DNA of 64,000 nt from CAYTYZ01 sp964442385 (GTDB lineage: Bacteria; Patescibacteriota; Microgenomatia; UBA12405), in contig CAYTYZ010000002.1 of assembly GCA_964442385.1 (NCBI GenBank), forward strand, positions 27,609-91,608. Reading direction: 5' to 3'. Below are positions 17,924 to 26,948 of this stretch, in pieces; the first letter of the stretch is position 1; each line of letters opens with the position of its first letter. A model generated the notes under the pieces. It saw only the letters and a program-made list of their open reading frames with translations, had not been told where the DNA came from and ran no database searches. The translations under genes and the position numbers were made by a program.

Positions 17924-18923
17924 GGCCCACGAACTTTACAACCAGGACCAATTAGATCGCCAAAAACTTAAACAAGGTCTGATTGACTGGGCACATGTAG
18001 AAGCCCGAGACAAAGCCAGGATAAAGGCTGCAAAGCAACTGGTAACAAAAGGCCTTTTAAGTATTTCAGCCCAGGACCTGTGGCATTTAAGTTTCATTTT
18101 TCAACATGGCCCAAGTGCCAACGATAGTTTGCTTGCCCACCAGCTTGCCCAAAAGTCTTATAAAAAGGGCTACTCTGATGCCTTAGAAATGGTTTGTCTT
18201 ACTTATGATCGATACTTATGGCGTACAAAAAAACTTCAGGTCTATGGCACCCAGTACAAGATAAATAACCAAGGGCACAAAACACATCATCCTATTGATC
18301 TATCACTTACCGACCAAGATCTACTCAACCAAGGGCTACCGTCTAGAGATATGTATAAACAATATTTGTCGAGTATTTTAGATCAAAAGAGTATAGACAC
18401 TTTAATCCAGGCAGGTCTAAATGATCAAGAAAGTTCTCAAAAACAATATCCCTGGGAAGCTAAAGACAAACTTAGAAGGAAAAACCAAAAACTACTTAAA
18501 GATTTTATAAAAAACTTTGGTTGGCCCACTACCAGTATAAATAAAGAAGCATCTTGGGCAGCATGGCTAATTGCGCAACATTCTGATTTTGATGTTGAAT
18601 TTCAACAGAAATGCCTAAAACTAATGTCAGAAAAATATAAAAAAAAATTAGTAAATCCATTAAATTATGCCTATCTGTACGATAGAGTTATGGTAAATAC
18701 TGGCAAAAAACAACTATTTGCTACTCAATGGGATAGTATGACCAAGCTACAGCCTGTCGCTCGGTTAAAAGATCTGTCAAATCGAAGAAAAAAAATAGGT
18801 CTTCTGCCTCTTTTAATATCAAAGAAACTAAGAGAAAATACCCTCACCCAAAAGGAGCTTGAATCACTTTGGCAACTTCAGGCTGAGAATATGGTGGGGA
18901 GGTTTGCCAACTCAATGTTGTAG
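17916..18923 (+). CDS. Protein with two DUF6624-like units
   Basis: A 335-residue soluble protein. Two segments share a layout. One is HGPSANDSLLAHQLA, then YDRYLWRTKKLQVYGTQY. The other is WLIAQHSDFDVEFQQKCL, then YDRVMVNTGKKQLFATQW. Each has an H-x-D/N-like element followed by a YDR-x-K-x-Q-GTQ-like element, as in DUF6624 proteins, so this looks like an internal duplication. Catalytic activity is not established for the family. It is attached to the gatB end by an 8-nt overlap. Family assignment is from memory of the motif and is moderately secure. Confidence 0.6.
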   Translation: MAKAHELYNQDQLDRQKLKQGLIDWAHVEARDKARIKAAKQLVTKGLLSISAQDLWHLSFIFQHGPSANDSLLAHQLAQKSYKKGYSDALEMVCLTYDRYLWRTKKLQVYGTQYKINNQGHKTHHPIDLSLTDQDLLNQGLPSRDMYKQYLSSILDQKSIDTLIQAGLNDQESSQKQYPWEAKDKLRRKNQKLLKDFIKNFGWPTTSINKEASWAAWLIAQHSDFDVEFQQKCLKLMSEKYKKKLVNPLNYAYLYDRVMVNTGKKQLFATQWDSMTKLQPVARLKDLSNRRKKIGLLPLLISKKLRENTLTQKELESLWQLQAENMVGRFANSML

Positions 18924-18932
18924 TCAAACCAG

Positions 18933-18938
18933 TATAAT
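18933..18938 (+). promoter_or_regulatory. -10 box of the helicase-nuclease gene
   Basis: Consensus TATAAT lies 5 nt before the GTG start at 18944. No convincing -35 box is seen. The spacing implies a leaderless transcript. Confidence 0.55.
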
Positions 18939-18943
18939 TACCT

Positions 18944-21940
18944 GTGAACAGTTTTCTCAAATTATTTAACGCTGAATACGCCAAACTAAATCCAGAGCAA
19001 CGCCAGGCCGTAGATGCTATAGAAGGCCCGGTTATAGTTATTGCTGGAGCAGGAACTGGAAAAACTCAAACTATTGCCCTACGCATAGCCAAAATTCTTA
19101 TAGAAACCCAAATTAATCCTGGTAACATCTTGTGCCTAACTTTTACCGAATCGGGGGTTGTGGCTATGCGCAACCGTCTAATTTCTATTATCGGACCAAC
19201 CGCTTATCAAGTAAAGCTGCATACCTTTCATTCTTATTGCAACGAACTAGTTCTATCAGATCCGGAGAGTTTTGGTATTCACCCCTCTTGTGTTCCTGCA
19301 AGCAGTCTGGAGAAATCGGAAATTATCCAATCTGCCATAGACGAGCTGGAAACCAATTCTAAACTCAAGCCCTGGGGGGAACCCTATTTTTACGAACGTG
19401 ATATTTCTTCTCAAATTCAAAGTTTAAAGCGCGAAGGCATATGGCCAGATACTTTCTTAAAACTGCTTGAAAGCCATCAATCTTCTTTAAAGAACCTAAT
19501 GCCATTTTATGATTATTTAAAGTCAATCAGAGCCACGGCCAAACTTGAGCCAGAAATTATAGCCAAATGGTCGAGTATTTCCAATCAAAGCCCGGGCATT
19601 TTGTCGCGAGAAATAGAAAGTATTTTTACTCTAAATCAAAACAGTTTTTATGCCAAAACCAGTGATTTTAAGTCCGCCCTAGTCCAAGTTTTTGAGGATC
19701 TTATTACCTCCCTACCAAAAATGTTCGAATTGCATAAACTTTACCTAAAATATCAGGAAAAACTAAGTGCTATTAATCGCTACGACTACGATGATATGAT
19801 TCTTTTACTTCTTCGACGATTAAACCGTGATCCCTACTACCTCCAAACCCTCCAAGAGCAAACTCAATATATCTTGGTTGATGAATACCAGGATACCAAT
19901 AATTCACAAAACAATATCATTTATAGCCTAGGAGGAAACGACCATCCCAATTTGTTTGTTGTGGGCGATGACGATCAATCTATTTTTCGTTTCCAAGGGG
20001 CCAGCTTGGAAAATATTTATGCTTTTTACCGAAAATATTCCCCACAGGTTATTACCTTAAAGCACAATTATCGCAGCCAGGCCAATATTCTCCGCTCGGC
20101 CACTAGCCTGATTTCTAACAATCAAAATAGAATAAGTAATTTAATCGAATCAATTGACAAAAGCTTGTCTCCAGCCTCAAACCTTCCAGTTTTTCCAGTT
20201 CAAGTTGTCAACTGTCCCACTTTCGAACAGGAATACTATTGGATTGCAAAGAAAATTAAATCCTTACTTTCCCAAAATATTCTACCCAGCCAAATAGCTG
20301 TGTTAACCCGAAGTAACCGACAAGCCAGCGACCTGGGCTTATTCTTTGACTCTGAAAAAATTAATTATTTTCTGGAAAATGGTCAAGATATTTTTAGCGA
20401 AGAGTATATTTTACAAATTTTACATATCCTTAATACAGCCCAAGATCCCTCTGCACTTAACCTAAGTAGACTCTATGCAATTTTAGCCAACACAAAAGAT
20501 ATTTTTGCCTATACTCACCAAAAAACCAAATCCACCTTCCTGCAAAAAATTGACAAGCGTCTTGCTTGGTCACAAAAAGACATTGCCAGTCTTTCACCAC
20601 ATACTGCCTTTCTAAAAATAATTAGACGATTTAAGAAAATAGATTCAAATTACAAGCATTTGGCCTATTTAAAAACCTTGTCTGACGAATTTTTAGAACT
20701 CTCCGCAACCCGGTCATTTACCCAGGTTCTGGCAATTTTTAATTCTCAGATCCAAAAAAATATTACACTCGCATCAAATATACCAGATGAATTTAAAGCC
20801 CAAAAAATTAGGGTTATGACAGCCCACCGCTCCAAAGGCCTGGAGTTTGAACACGTCTTTATAGTTGGGGCCCAAGACAAGGTCTGGGGTAATACCAGAG
20901 ATTACAATAAGCTCAAATTACCACCAGGCATATTACCCCTGGCCTCTGGTTCTATAAATGCAGGCGACAATAACGAAGACGAAAGGCGACTATTTTACGT
21001 GGCTCTAACTAGGGCCAAGTCCCAGGCATATATTACTTATTCAGGTATAGCTTCTGTATTTGTCGAAGAAATCGCCTTGGAAGTAGTAGAAAAAATTAGC
21101 CCCGATCTAACCCACCTAGAATCTCTTGCTGCTTATTTTATGCCTCCAACAACGGTTAAATTAGATCCAGATTTTAAGGACAATCTATCCAGTTATCTGA
21201 AAAATAATTATGTTTTAACAGCAACTGACATAAACTCTTATTTGCGTTGCCCTCACTGTTTTTATTGCGAAAAAGTTCTACGACTTCCCACTATAAAATC
21301 TAAACATGTTTTGTATGGAACAGCCATTCACAATACTCTGTCGCAATACTACAAGCAAAAGAAACCTAGTTTAGAAGAATTACAAGCCATATATAAAAGT
21401 TACTTGGAGTCTTACAAGTTTCCCAACCAACTTGATTACCTAGAGTCTTTGGAAAAAGGGCAAAAAGTTTTGGAAAGTTATTATCCAACCTTGTCTTCTC
21501 AGGCTTATGACTCAGTAACTGTTGACTACAATTTTACACACGAAAAGCTTCGTCACGACGACGTTCCAATTACTGGAAACATAGACAAAATTACCTATAT
21601 TGGTAAAGAGGTAATAATTACTGATTTTAAAACCGGAAACCCCGACGATTACACCCGTTACCCAGACTACAAACGTCAATTGCTATTTTATTATGTGTTA
21701 GCCAGCCTTTCCAAAAAGTTTCACCCCAAGCCTACACAAGTTCAGATTGAATACACTGAACTTAGCAAAAAAAGCGGTAGATATTTTACGAAAGCTTTTG
21801 ATATAACCGACCCAGAACTTGTCGCCCTGTGTCAAGAAATCCACTTTATTTATAATAAAATTCTTAGTCTAGACTTTGGCCAAATCGGCCCCACCTGCAA
21901 AAACCTCAACGGTTTCCATTTAATTGCCAAAACAACCTAG
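18944..21940 (+). CDS. UvrD-like helicase fused to a PD-(D/E)XK nuclease
   Basis: A 998-residue protein. The helicase part has Walker A GAGTGKT (35-41), DEYQDTN (from 313), GDDDQSIFRFQG (from 341), KHNYRS, TAHRSKGLEFEHVF and ERRLFYVALTRAK. The C-terminal 250 residues form a RecB/AddB-type nuclease: a YLRCPHCFYCEK stretch, GTAIHNTL, then D881 followed by D894-F-K896 in the ITDFKTG motif. The product resembles AddA or PcrA-nuclease fusions acting in recombinational repair of double-strand ends. No separate AddB or RecC partner is seen in the window. The GTG start is supported by the TATAAT just upstream. Confidence 0.9.
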   Translation: MNSFLKLFNAEYAKLNPEQRQAVDAIEGPVIVIAGAGTGKTQTIALRIAKILIETQINPGNILCLTFTESGVVAMRNRLISIIGPTAYQVKLHTFHSYCNELVLSDPESFGIHPSCVPASSLEKSEIIQSAIDELETNSKLKPWGEPYFYERDISSQIQSLKREGIWPDTFLKLLESHQSSLKNLMPFYDYLKSIRATAKLEPEIIAKWSSISNQSPGILSREIESIFTLNQNSFYAKTSDFKSALVQVFEDLITSLPKMFELHKLYLKYQEKLSAINRYDYDDMILLLLRRLNRDPYYLQTLQEQTQYILVDEYQDTNNSQNNIIYSLGGNDHPNLFVVGDDDQSIFRFQGASLENIYAFYRKYSPQVITLKHNYRSQANILRSATSLISNNQNRISNLIESIDKSLSPASNLPVFPVQVVNCPTFEQEYYWIAKKIKSLLSQNILPSQIAVLTRSNRQASDLGLFFDSEKINYFLENGQDIFSEEYILQILHILNTAQDPSALNLSRLYAILANTKDIFAYTHQKTKSTFLQKIDKRLAWSQKDIASLSPHTAFLKIIRRFKKIDSNYKHLAYLKTLSDEFLELSATRSFTQVLAIFNSQIQKNITLASNIPDEFKAQKIRVMTAHRSKGLEFEHVFIVGAQDKVWGNTRDYNKLKLPPGILPLASGSINAGDNNEDERRLFYVALTRAKSQAYITYSGIASVFVEEIALEVVEKISPDLTHLESLAAYFMPPTTVKLDPDFKDNLSSYLKNNYVLTATDINSYLRCPHCFYCEKVLRLPTIKSKHVLYGTAIHNTLSQYYKQKKPSLEELQAIYKSYLESYKFPNQLDYLESLEKGQKVLESYYPTLSSQAYDSVTVDYNFTHEKLRHDDVPITGNIDKITYIGKEVIITDFKTGNPDDYTRYPDYKRQLLFYYVLASLSKKFHPKPTQVQIEYTELSKKSGRYFTKAFDITDPELVALCQEIHFIYNKILSLDFGQIGPTCKNLNGFHLIAKTT

Positions 21941-21945
21941 TATTA

Positions 21946-21951
21946 TATAAT
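21946..21951 (+). promoter_or_regulatory. -10 box of the 142-residue ORFan
   Basis: TATAAT lies 7 nt before ATG 21959, at leaderless spacing. It lies just after the upstream stop. Confidence 0.55.
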
Positions 21952-21958
21952 CCTGGGT

Positions 21959-22387
21959 ATGACAAGATTCCAAGAGGTAATTAAAGCAAACGAAGTTTCA
22001 GGGGAACAAATGCTACAAAATGCCCTTCAGGACAAATCCAGAATTAGGCGTCGAATTGAGTCTGAAGTTATCAATCTCTACCAGCTTGATTGTGGTATTG
22101 AGGGCGATGATGATGTTACTTGGGAAGAATTTGCTTCACCTCGGGGTACTATGGCTTCTCCATCAGTTTTTTCTGAACAAGTGGTAAAAGATAAGATGGT
22201 GCATTCTCCAGAAGCTGCCATAGCAATACTAGAAAATCCTAATAGTGATTATCTGCAAATCCTTTGTGCACAATACTACGTGTCTCGTTTTAAAATCGAT
22301 AAAATTGTACAAATGTATGGACTTGAGAAACCCCGAAAACCTGGTGACCCAATAAGCGATGAGCCATATATAGTATTTCCAGACTAA
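21959..22387 (+). CDS. Hypothetical acidic protein
   Basis: A 142-residue soluble protein, predicted mostly helical and acidic (DCGIEGDDD, WEEF). No TM segment, cysteine cluster or known motif was recognised. It has its own leaderless-type promoter, and rmuC follows 30 nt later with another. The near-consensus promoter and uninterrupted frame support a real gene. I cannot suggest a function. Confidence 0.6.
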   Translation: MTRFQEVIKANEVSGEQMLQNALQDKSRIRRRIESEVINLYQLDCGIEGDDDVTWEEFASPRGTMASPSVFSEQVVKDKMVHSPEAAIAILENPNSDYLQILCAQYYVSRFKIDKIVQMYGLEKPRKPGDPISDEPYIVFPD

Positions 22388-22406
22388 ATATATCCACATC
22401 CTAAGC

Positions 22407-22412
22407 TATAAT
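22407..22412 (+). promoter_or_regulatory. -10 box of rmuC
   Basis: TATAAT lies 5 nt before ATG 22418, at leaderless spacing. Confidence 0.55.
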
Positions 22413-22417
22413 TATTA

Positions 22418-23497
22418 ATGATAGTTTATCTACTTCTCGGACTTTTTTTTGGTCTCACCATATTTCTAGTAATTTATTTTATTTTTCTTAGGAACCACAA
22501 TTCTGCCGACAAACTTTCCACCGATTTTTTTAACCAATTTAACCAACGTTTCCCTCAGATTTTAAACGAAGCCAATCAAAATCTAGTAAGTATGGCTGAT
22601 CAAAAGCTCGGCAGTCAAAAGCAAGGAATAGAATTGCTGATAACTGAAATTCGTAAACAACTGGAAGATAACACCAAAAAGCTAGAGAATGTGGAACAAA
22701 CACGCATAGGGTCTTTTTCTGCCCTCAGCAAATCCTTGGATGACTACAAACAAATCACTCAGCAATTATCAGTTACAGCCGAAGGCTTGAAAAAAGTACT
22801 AACCAACAATCAGTTACGCGGGGCTTTTGGCGAACAAGTAGCCGAAGATCTGCTAAAAATGGCTGGCTTTGTTTCGGGCACCGACTATGAAAAACAGCTA
22901 GGATCCGACTCTAGCCGACCGGATTTTACCATCAATATGCCAGATGGCACCGTTTTAAACATTGACTCCAAATTTCCTTTTTCTAATTTAGTCAAAATGG
23001 CCGAGGCAAGCGAAGCAAGTCAAAAGGATGTGTTCCTTAAACTTTTCCAGCAAGACGTCAATACCAAAATTAAAGAAGTTTCTACCAGAGACTACATTGA
23101 TCCTAGGAAAAATACTGTGGATTTTGTGATTCTTTTTATACCAAACGAGATGATTTTTAGCTTTATATACGAACATTTTCCTGATCTGTGGCAAGAAGCT
23201 CTGACTAAAAAAGTAATCCTCTCAGGTCCCTTTAGCTTTACAGCCCTACTTCGGCTAATTCGGCAAAGTTACGACAGTTTTAAACTTCAAAAAAATATGA
23301 AAGGTGTACTATCTCAGATCCAAATTTTCCAACAGGAATTTGAAAAATACAATCTCGAGTTTGAAAAGATCGGTGACAAAATCGATTCTCTGTCCAAACA
23401 ATATGACACGGTAAATACCACTAGAAACAAGCAACTAATTCGTAGCATGGATAAAATAAAACTAGATAATCCTACCCCACTCCTTGACACACCTTAG
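22418..23497 (+). CDS. rmuC: RmuC-family DNA recombination protein
   Basis: A 359-residue protein: an N-terminal TM anchor (about 2-23), a coiled coil (about 40-125), and the RmuC nuclease-like core with LRGAFGEQVAEDLL, SRPDFTINMPDG and IDSKFPF, then NTVDFVILFIPNE. RmuC proteins limit inversions at repeats and are predicted PD-(D/E)XK-fold nucleases; D and K of the IDSKFP stretch fit the active site. Length is a little under the bacterial norm. It is a monocistronic-looking gene between an ORFan and the heat-shock operon. Confidence 0.9.
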   Translation: MIVYLLLGLFFGLTIFLVIYFIFLRNHNSADKLSTDFFNQFNQRFPQILNEANQNLVSMADQKLGSQKQGIELLITEIRKQLEDNTKKLENVEQTRIGSFSALSKSLDDYKQITQQLSVTAEGLKKVLTNNQLRGAFGEQVAEDLLKMAGFVSGTDYEKQLGSDSSRPDFTINMPDGTVLNIDSKFPFSNLVKMAEASEASQKDVFLKLFQQDVNTKIKEVSTRDYIDPRKNTVDFVILFIPNEMIFSFIYEHFPDLWQEALTKKVILSGPFSFTALLRLIRQSYDSFKLQKNMKGVLSQIQIFQQEFEKYNLEFEKIGDKIDSLSKQYDTVNTTRNKQLIRSMDKIKLDNPTPLLDTP

Positions 23498-23513
23498 CAG
23501 TCTCTGGTATATT
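23484..23513 (+). promoter_or_regulatory. hrcA operon promoter
   Basis: TTGACA (23484-23489), an 18-nt spacer and TATATT (23508-23513) form a good sigma-70-type promoter. The -10 lies 8 nt before ATG 23522, so the transcript should be leaderless. Confidence 0.7.
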
Positions 23514-23520
23514 CTGCTAA
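23494..23520 (+). promoter_or_regulatory. CIRCE-like HrcA operator
   Basis: TTAGCAG (23494-23500) and CTGCTAA (23514-23520) form a perfect 7-bp inverted repeat spanning exactly 27 nt. That is the length of CIRCE (TTAGCACTC-N9-GAGTGCTAA), and the outer TTAGCA/TGCTAA is identical. It covers the -10 box and ends one base before the hrcA start codon, where bound HrcA would block transcription of its own operon. Confidence 0.75.
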
Positions 23521-23521
23521 C

Positions 23522-24268
23522 ATGTCGCAATTAACCCAAAGGCAAATTCAAATACTAAAGTGTGTCGTAGAAGAATTCATCGAATCAGCAGAAGCTGTTG
23601 GTTCAGAAAACCTCGAACGAAAATTCTCACTTGGTTGTTCCTCAGCTACCATCAGAAATGAAATGGGCTCGCTAACTAATCAAGGCTATTTAAAAAAATC
23701 TCATTCTAGTGCCGGTCGAATGCCCACTTCTATGGGGCTAAAATACTATGTGCGTAATTTAATGACCCCAAAATCCCTGTCAATTTCAGAAGAAATTGGT
23801 GCTAAAGAAAAAATGTGGGACTATAGGAACGAATTTGAAAGACTGCTTAAAGAAGCTACCAGGGAGCTTGCCAGAACCACCAGATCTATGGCCCTTTCTA
23901 CTACTGAGCAAGGTGACATGTATTATCACGGTGCCTCTAATTTATTAGAACAACCCGAATTTTTTGATATCGATGTCACAAAAACCATCTTATCGCTTTT
24001 AGACAACCAGCAATATTGGTTAGATCTGATAGCTAGAACCCTAAATATAGCCAACGAAATTCATGGTGGCGAAGAGTTTATCCACCTATTAATTGGTGAA
24101 GACCTGGGTATGCAACATCTTGAGCCTTGCGGCTTTATTTACCAACGCTACGAAGCAGGACCGCACAGGGGTATTCTGGGTGTAGTAGGGCCAGCCAGAC
24201 TCCAGTACCAGTCTATTGTACCTATGGTAGATTATTATGCCGAGTTAATATCAACCATTACCCACTAA
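23522..24268 (+). CDS. hrcA: Heat-shock repressor HrcA
   Basis: A 248-residue repressor. The winged-helix N-terminus is well conserved: LTQRQIQILKCVVEEFI, SSATIRNEMGSLTNQGYLKKSHSS and the AGRMPTSMGLKYYV stretch. The C-terminal effector domain ends with GILGVVGPARLQYQSIVPMV, as in the family. At 248 residues it is shorter than the usual 340 or so; the inserted dimerisation domain appears reduced. It represses chaperone genes through CIRCE elements, and one lies on its own promoter. It is followed by grpE after one base. Confidence 0.9.
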   Translation: MSQLTQRQIQILKCVVEEFIESAEAVGSENLERKFSLGCSSATIRNEMGSLTNQGYLKKSHSSAGRMPTSMGLKYYVRNLMTPKSLSISEEIGAKEKMWDYRNEFERLLKEATRELARTTRSMALSTTEQGDMYYHGASNLLEQPEFFDIDVTKTILSLLDNQQYWLDLIARTLNIANEIHGGEEFIHLLIGEDLGMQHLEPCGFIYQRYEAGPHRGILGVVGPARLQYQSIVPMVDYYAELISTITH

Positions 24269-24269
24269 A

Positions 24270-24746
24270 ATGAATCCAAAAAACCCACAAAAACCAATTC
24301 ACGCGCCCAAAGATGCGGCCGCAATTGACGCTTTAAATCATAAAATAACTGATCTTTCCGACAAACTGGCCAGAGCCCTAGCTGACTATGCCAATTTAGA
24401 AAAACGCATCGATTCTCAGCGCCAACTTTTTGCTAATTTAGCTACTGCCAATATGTTAAATAAACTTGTACCAGTTTTAGACGATCTGGCCCTGGCCCAG
24501 GCCCATCTTAATGACAATGGTCTAAAGATTACTATGGATAAACTAAAACAATTAATAAAGTCAGAAGGTATCGAAGAAATAAATCCAGAAAACTCGCTTT
24601 ACGATGAAACAACCATGACTTGTATTGGTACTCAAGAAGGCCAGGACAACATGGTACTAATTGTGCATAAACTAGGTTATAAATTAAACGACCAAGTTAT
24701 ACGTCCCGCCGAAGTGGTCGTCGGCAAGTCTAAGTCTAAAGACTAA
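24270..24746 (+). CDS. grpE: Nucleotide exchange factor GrpE
   Basis: A 158-residue protein. An N-terminal disordered region and long coiled coil (about 20-65, with DYANLEKRIDSQRQ) are followed by the beta-wing domain, which ends in the family motif VIRPAEVVVGK. It releases ADP from DnaK. The sequence is diverged in the middle but operon position between hrcA and dnaK and the C-terminal motif make the call secure. Confidence 0.9.
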   Translation: MNPKNPQKPIHAPKDAAAIDALNHKITDLSDKLARALADYANLEKRIDSQRQLFANLATANMLNKLVPVLDDLALAQAHLNDNGLKITMDKLKQLIKSEGIEEINPENSLYDETTMTCIGTQEGQDNMVLIVHKLGYKLNDQVIRPAEVVVGKSKSKD

Positions 24747-24768
24747 AAACTAAAGACGATTATAAAAT

Positions 24769-26673
24769 ATGCCAAACAAAATCATCGGTATCGATTTAGG
24801 TACTACTAACTCCTGTGTCGCCTTTATGGAAGGTGGCCAAACCAAAGTCGTGGTTACTTCAGAAGGCAGAAACACTATCCCTTCTATCGTTAACCCAGTA
24901 AAAAAATTAGTGGGTGATCTGGCTAAGCGCCAAATGGTACTTGATCCAACTCACACCGTCTATAGTGTTAAGCGTCTCATGGGCCGACGTATTGATGACG
25001 CTGAAGTGGTCAAGACCCAAAAAATAGCTCCATATAAGATTGTAGCCGGCAAAGACAATATGGCCTGTGTGGAAATTGATGGCAAGGTGTACACCCCCCA
25101 AGAGATTTCTGCCCAGATTCTCATGAAATGTAAAACTGATGCTGAAAAGTTCATAGGTGATACTGTCAAAGATGCTGTTATTACCGTCCCAGCTTACTTT
25201 GATGATAGTCAACGTCAAGCTACCAAACAAGCTGGCGAAATAGCCGGGTTAAATGTGTTGCGTATTGTTAATGAACCAACTGCAGCCGCTTTGGCCTATG
25301 GTCTAGACAAAAAGAAAAAAGGAACAATCGCAGTTTATGATCTGGGAGGTGGAACCTTTGACATTTCTGTACTAGAAATTGGTGACGGTGTGTTTGAAGT
25401 TAAAGCTACCAATGGTGATACCTTCTTGGGAGGCGATGATTTTGATCAAAAAATTATTCACTGGCTACTAGAAACCTTTGAAAAAGAAAATAAAGTTGAC
25501 CTAAGTAAGGATCCTCAGGCTCTCCAGCGTGTTCGTGAGGCTGCTGAAAAAGCCAAAATTGAACTATCTAACTCCGTGGAAAGTGAGATTAATTTGCCTT
25601 TTATTACCCAAAAAGACGGCCAAGCTCTTCACCTTACGGTTAAACTGACCCGAGCTGACCTAGAAAAATTAGTTGATGACCTAGTACAAAAATCTCTAGG
25701 TCCAGTTGAAAAATGTCTTAAAGATGCTGGTGTGAGTAAATCCGATATAAGCGATATTGTTATGGTTGGCGGCATGACTCGCATGCCCCTCGTTCAAAAA
25801 ACGGTCAAAGACTTTTTTGGCAAAGAGCTAAATAATACTGTCAATCCTGACGAAGTTGTAGCCGTAGGTGCAGCCGTCCAAGGTGGGGTACTGGCTGGAG
25901 ATGTTAAAGACGTAATTTTACTAGACGTTACTCCGCTTACCCTGGGCATCGAAACTGCAGGTGGCGTAAAAACACCTCTAATTGACCGAAATACTACCGT
26001 GCCAACCAAAAAATCTCAAGTGTTTTCCACCTATTCTGATAACCAGACCCAAGTAGAAATCAATGTACTTCAAGGCGAAAGACCTATGGCCAGTGATAAC
26101 AAATCCTTAGGCAGGTTTGTCCTGGATGGAATTCCACCAGCACCTCGTGGTATTCCTCAAATTGAGGTAACTTTCGATATTGATAGTAATGGTATTTTGT
26201 CTGTTTCAGCATTAGATAAAGCCAGTAATAAAACTCAAAAAATTACAATCCAAAATGCCACTAATTTAAGTAAAGATGAGGTAGAAAAGATGAAGTCCGA
26301 GGCCGACAAGCATGCCAAGGAAGATGAAGAAAAGCGTGCCCTGGTCGAAGCTAAAAATCATCTGGATTCCACTATTTTTTCGGCTGAAAAGACCCTCAAA
26401 GACTATGGCGATAAAGCCAAACCTGACGACAAGAAAAAGCTAGAAGAAGAAGTTAAAAAAGCCAAAGAAGTCTTTGACAAGCCAGACTTGAAGAAAGTCG
26501 ACTATGACAAAGCCGCCGAAACCTTGTCTCAAGTCCTACAGACAATTGGTGCTGCCATGTACCAACAGGCCGAGGAAGCTCAAAAAAAAGCTGGTGAGCC
26601 AAAGTCCGATGCCAAAAAACCCGATGACAAAGCCGATAAAAAAGACGCTCAAGAAGGAGAAGTCGTCAGTTAG
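24769..26673 (+). CDS. dnaK: Chaperone DnaK (Hsp70)
   Basis: A 634-residue Hsp70 of normal length. Visible are IGIDLGTTNSCVAFMEGG at the start, AVITVPAYFDDSQRQATKQAG, RIVNEPTAAALAYGLD, the VYDLGGGTFDISVLEI phosphate loop and VGGMTRMPLVQ, then the substrate-binding domain with DVTPLTLGIETAGG. It ends in a Lys/Asp-rich disordered tail rather than the typical EEVD-like or Gly-rich end. It acts with the GrpE and DnaJ encoded beside it. A TATAAA sequence just before the start might add internal transcription, but spacing is poor. Confidence 0.97.
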   Translation: MPNKIIGIDLGTTNSCVAFMEGGQTKVVVTSEGRNTIPSIVNPVKKLVGDLAKRQMVLDPTHTVYSVKRLMGRRIDDAEVVKTQKIAPYKIVAGKDNMACVEIDGKVYTPQEISAQILMKCKTDAEKFIGDTVKDAVITVPAYFDDSQRQATKQAGEIAGLNVLRIVNEPTAAALAYGLDKKKKGTIAVYDLGGGTFDISVLEIGDGVFEVKATNGDTFLGGDDFDQKIIHWLLETFEKENKVDLSKDPQALQRVREAAEKAKIELSNSVESEINLPFITQKDGQALHLTVKLTRADLEKLVDDLVQKSLGPVEKCLKDAGVSKSDISDIVMVGGMTRMPLVQKTVKDFFGKELNNTVNPDEVVAVGAAVQGGVLAGDVKDVILLDVTPLTLGIETAGGVKTPLIDRNTTVPTKKSQVFSTYSDNQTQVEINVLQGERPMASDNKSLGRFVLDGIPPAPRGIPQIEVTFDIDSNGILSVSALDKASNKTQKITIQNATNLSKDEVEKMKSEADKHAKEDEEKRALVEAKNHLDSTIFSAEKTLKDYGDKAKPDDKKKLEEEVKKAKEVFDKPDLKKVDYDKAAETLSQVLQTIGAAMYQQAEEAQKKAGEPKSDAKKPDDKADKKDAQEGEVVS

Positions 26674-26675
26674 TT

Positions 26676-26945
26676 ATGGCAAACATAACCAAAAAGTGTT
26701 GGCCAGAATATTTTGAGAAAATTCGTCTTGGCGACAAGACTTTCGAGTTGCGCCTAGCAGATTTTCCAATTTCTTCTGGTGACACCTTGACCCTTAAAGA
26801 ATGGGATCCCAAAACCAATGACTATACTGGCCGTGAGCTAATTAAAAAAGTAGGCTACGTGGGCAAGTGGAAACTTGACCAACTATTTTGGAGTAAAGTG
26901 GAGATAGAAAAACATGGCTTACAGGTTATTTCTTTGCTAGACTAG
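26676..26945 (+). CDS. DUF3850/ASCH-like small protein inside the chaperone operon
   Basis: An 89-residue protein with the pattern of the ASCH superfamily (PUA-like RNA-binding fold): WPEYFEKIRLGDKTFELRLADF, then GDTLTLKEWD and YTGRELIKKVGYV. This matches DUF3850, where G-K-T/KTFE-R-x-(N/A)D and GD-x-L are the conserved core. ASCH domains are proposed to bind RNA or modified nucleotides, and some are nucleases. It sits 2 nt after dnaK and 3 nt before dnaJ, so it must be cotranscribed and induced with the chaperones. That placement is unusual. Confidence 0.75.
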   Translation: MANITKKCWPEYFEKIRLGDKTFELRLADFPISSGDTLTLKEWDPKTNDYTGRELIKKVGYVGKWKLDQLFWSKVEIEKHGLQVISLLD

Positions 26946-26948
26946 TCG

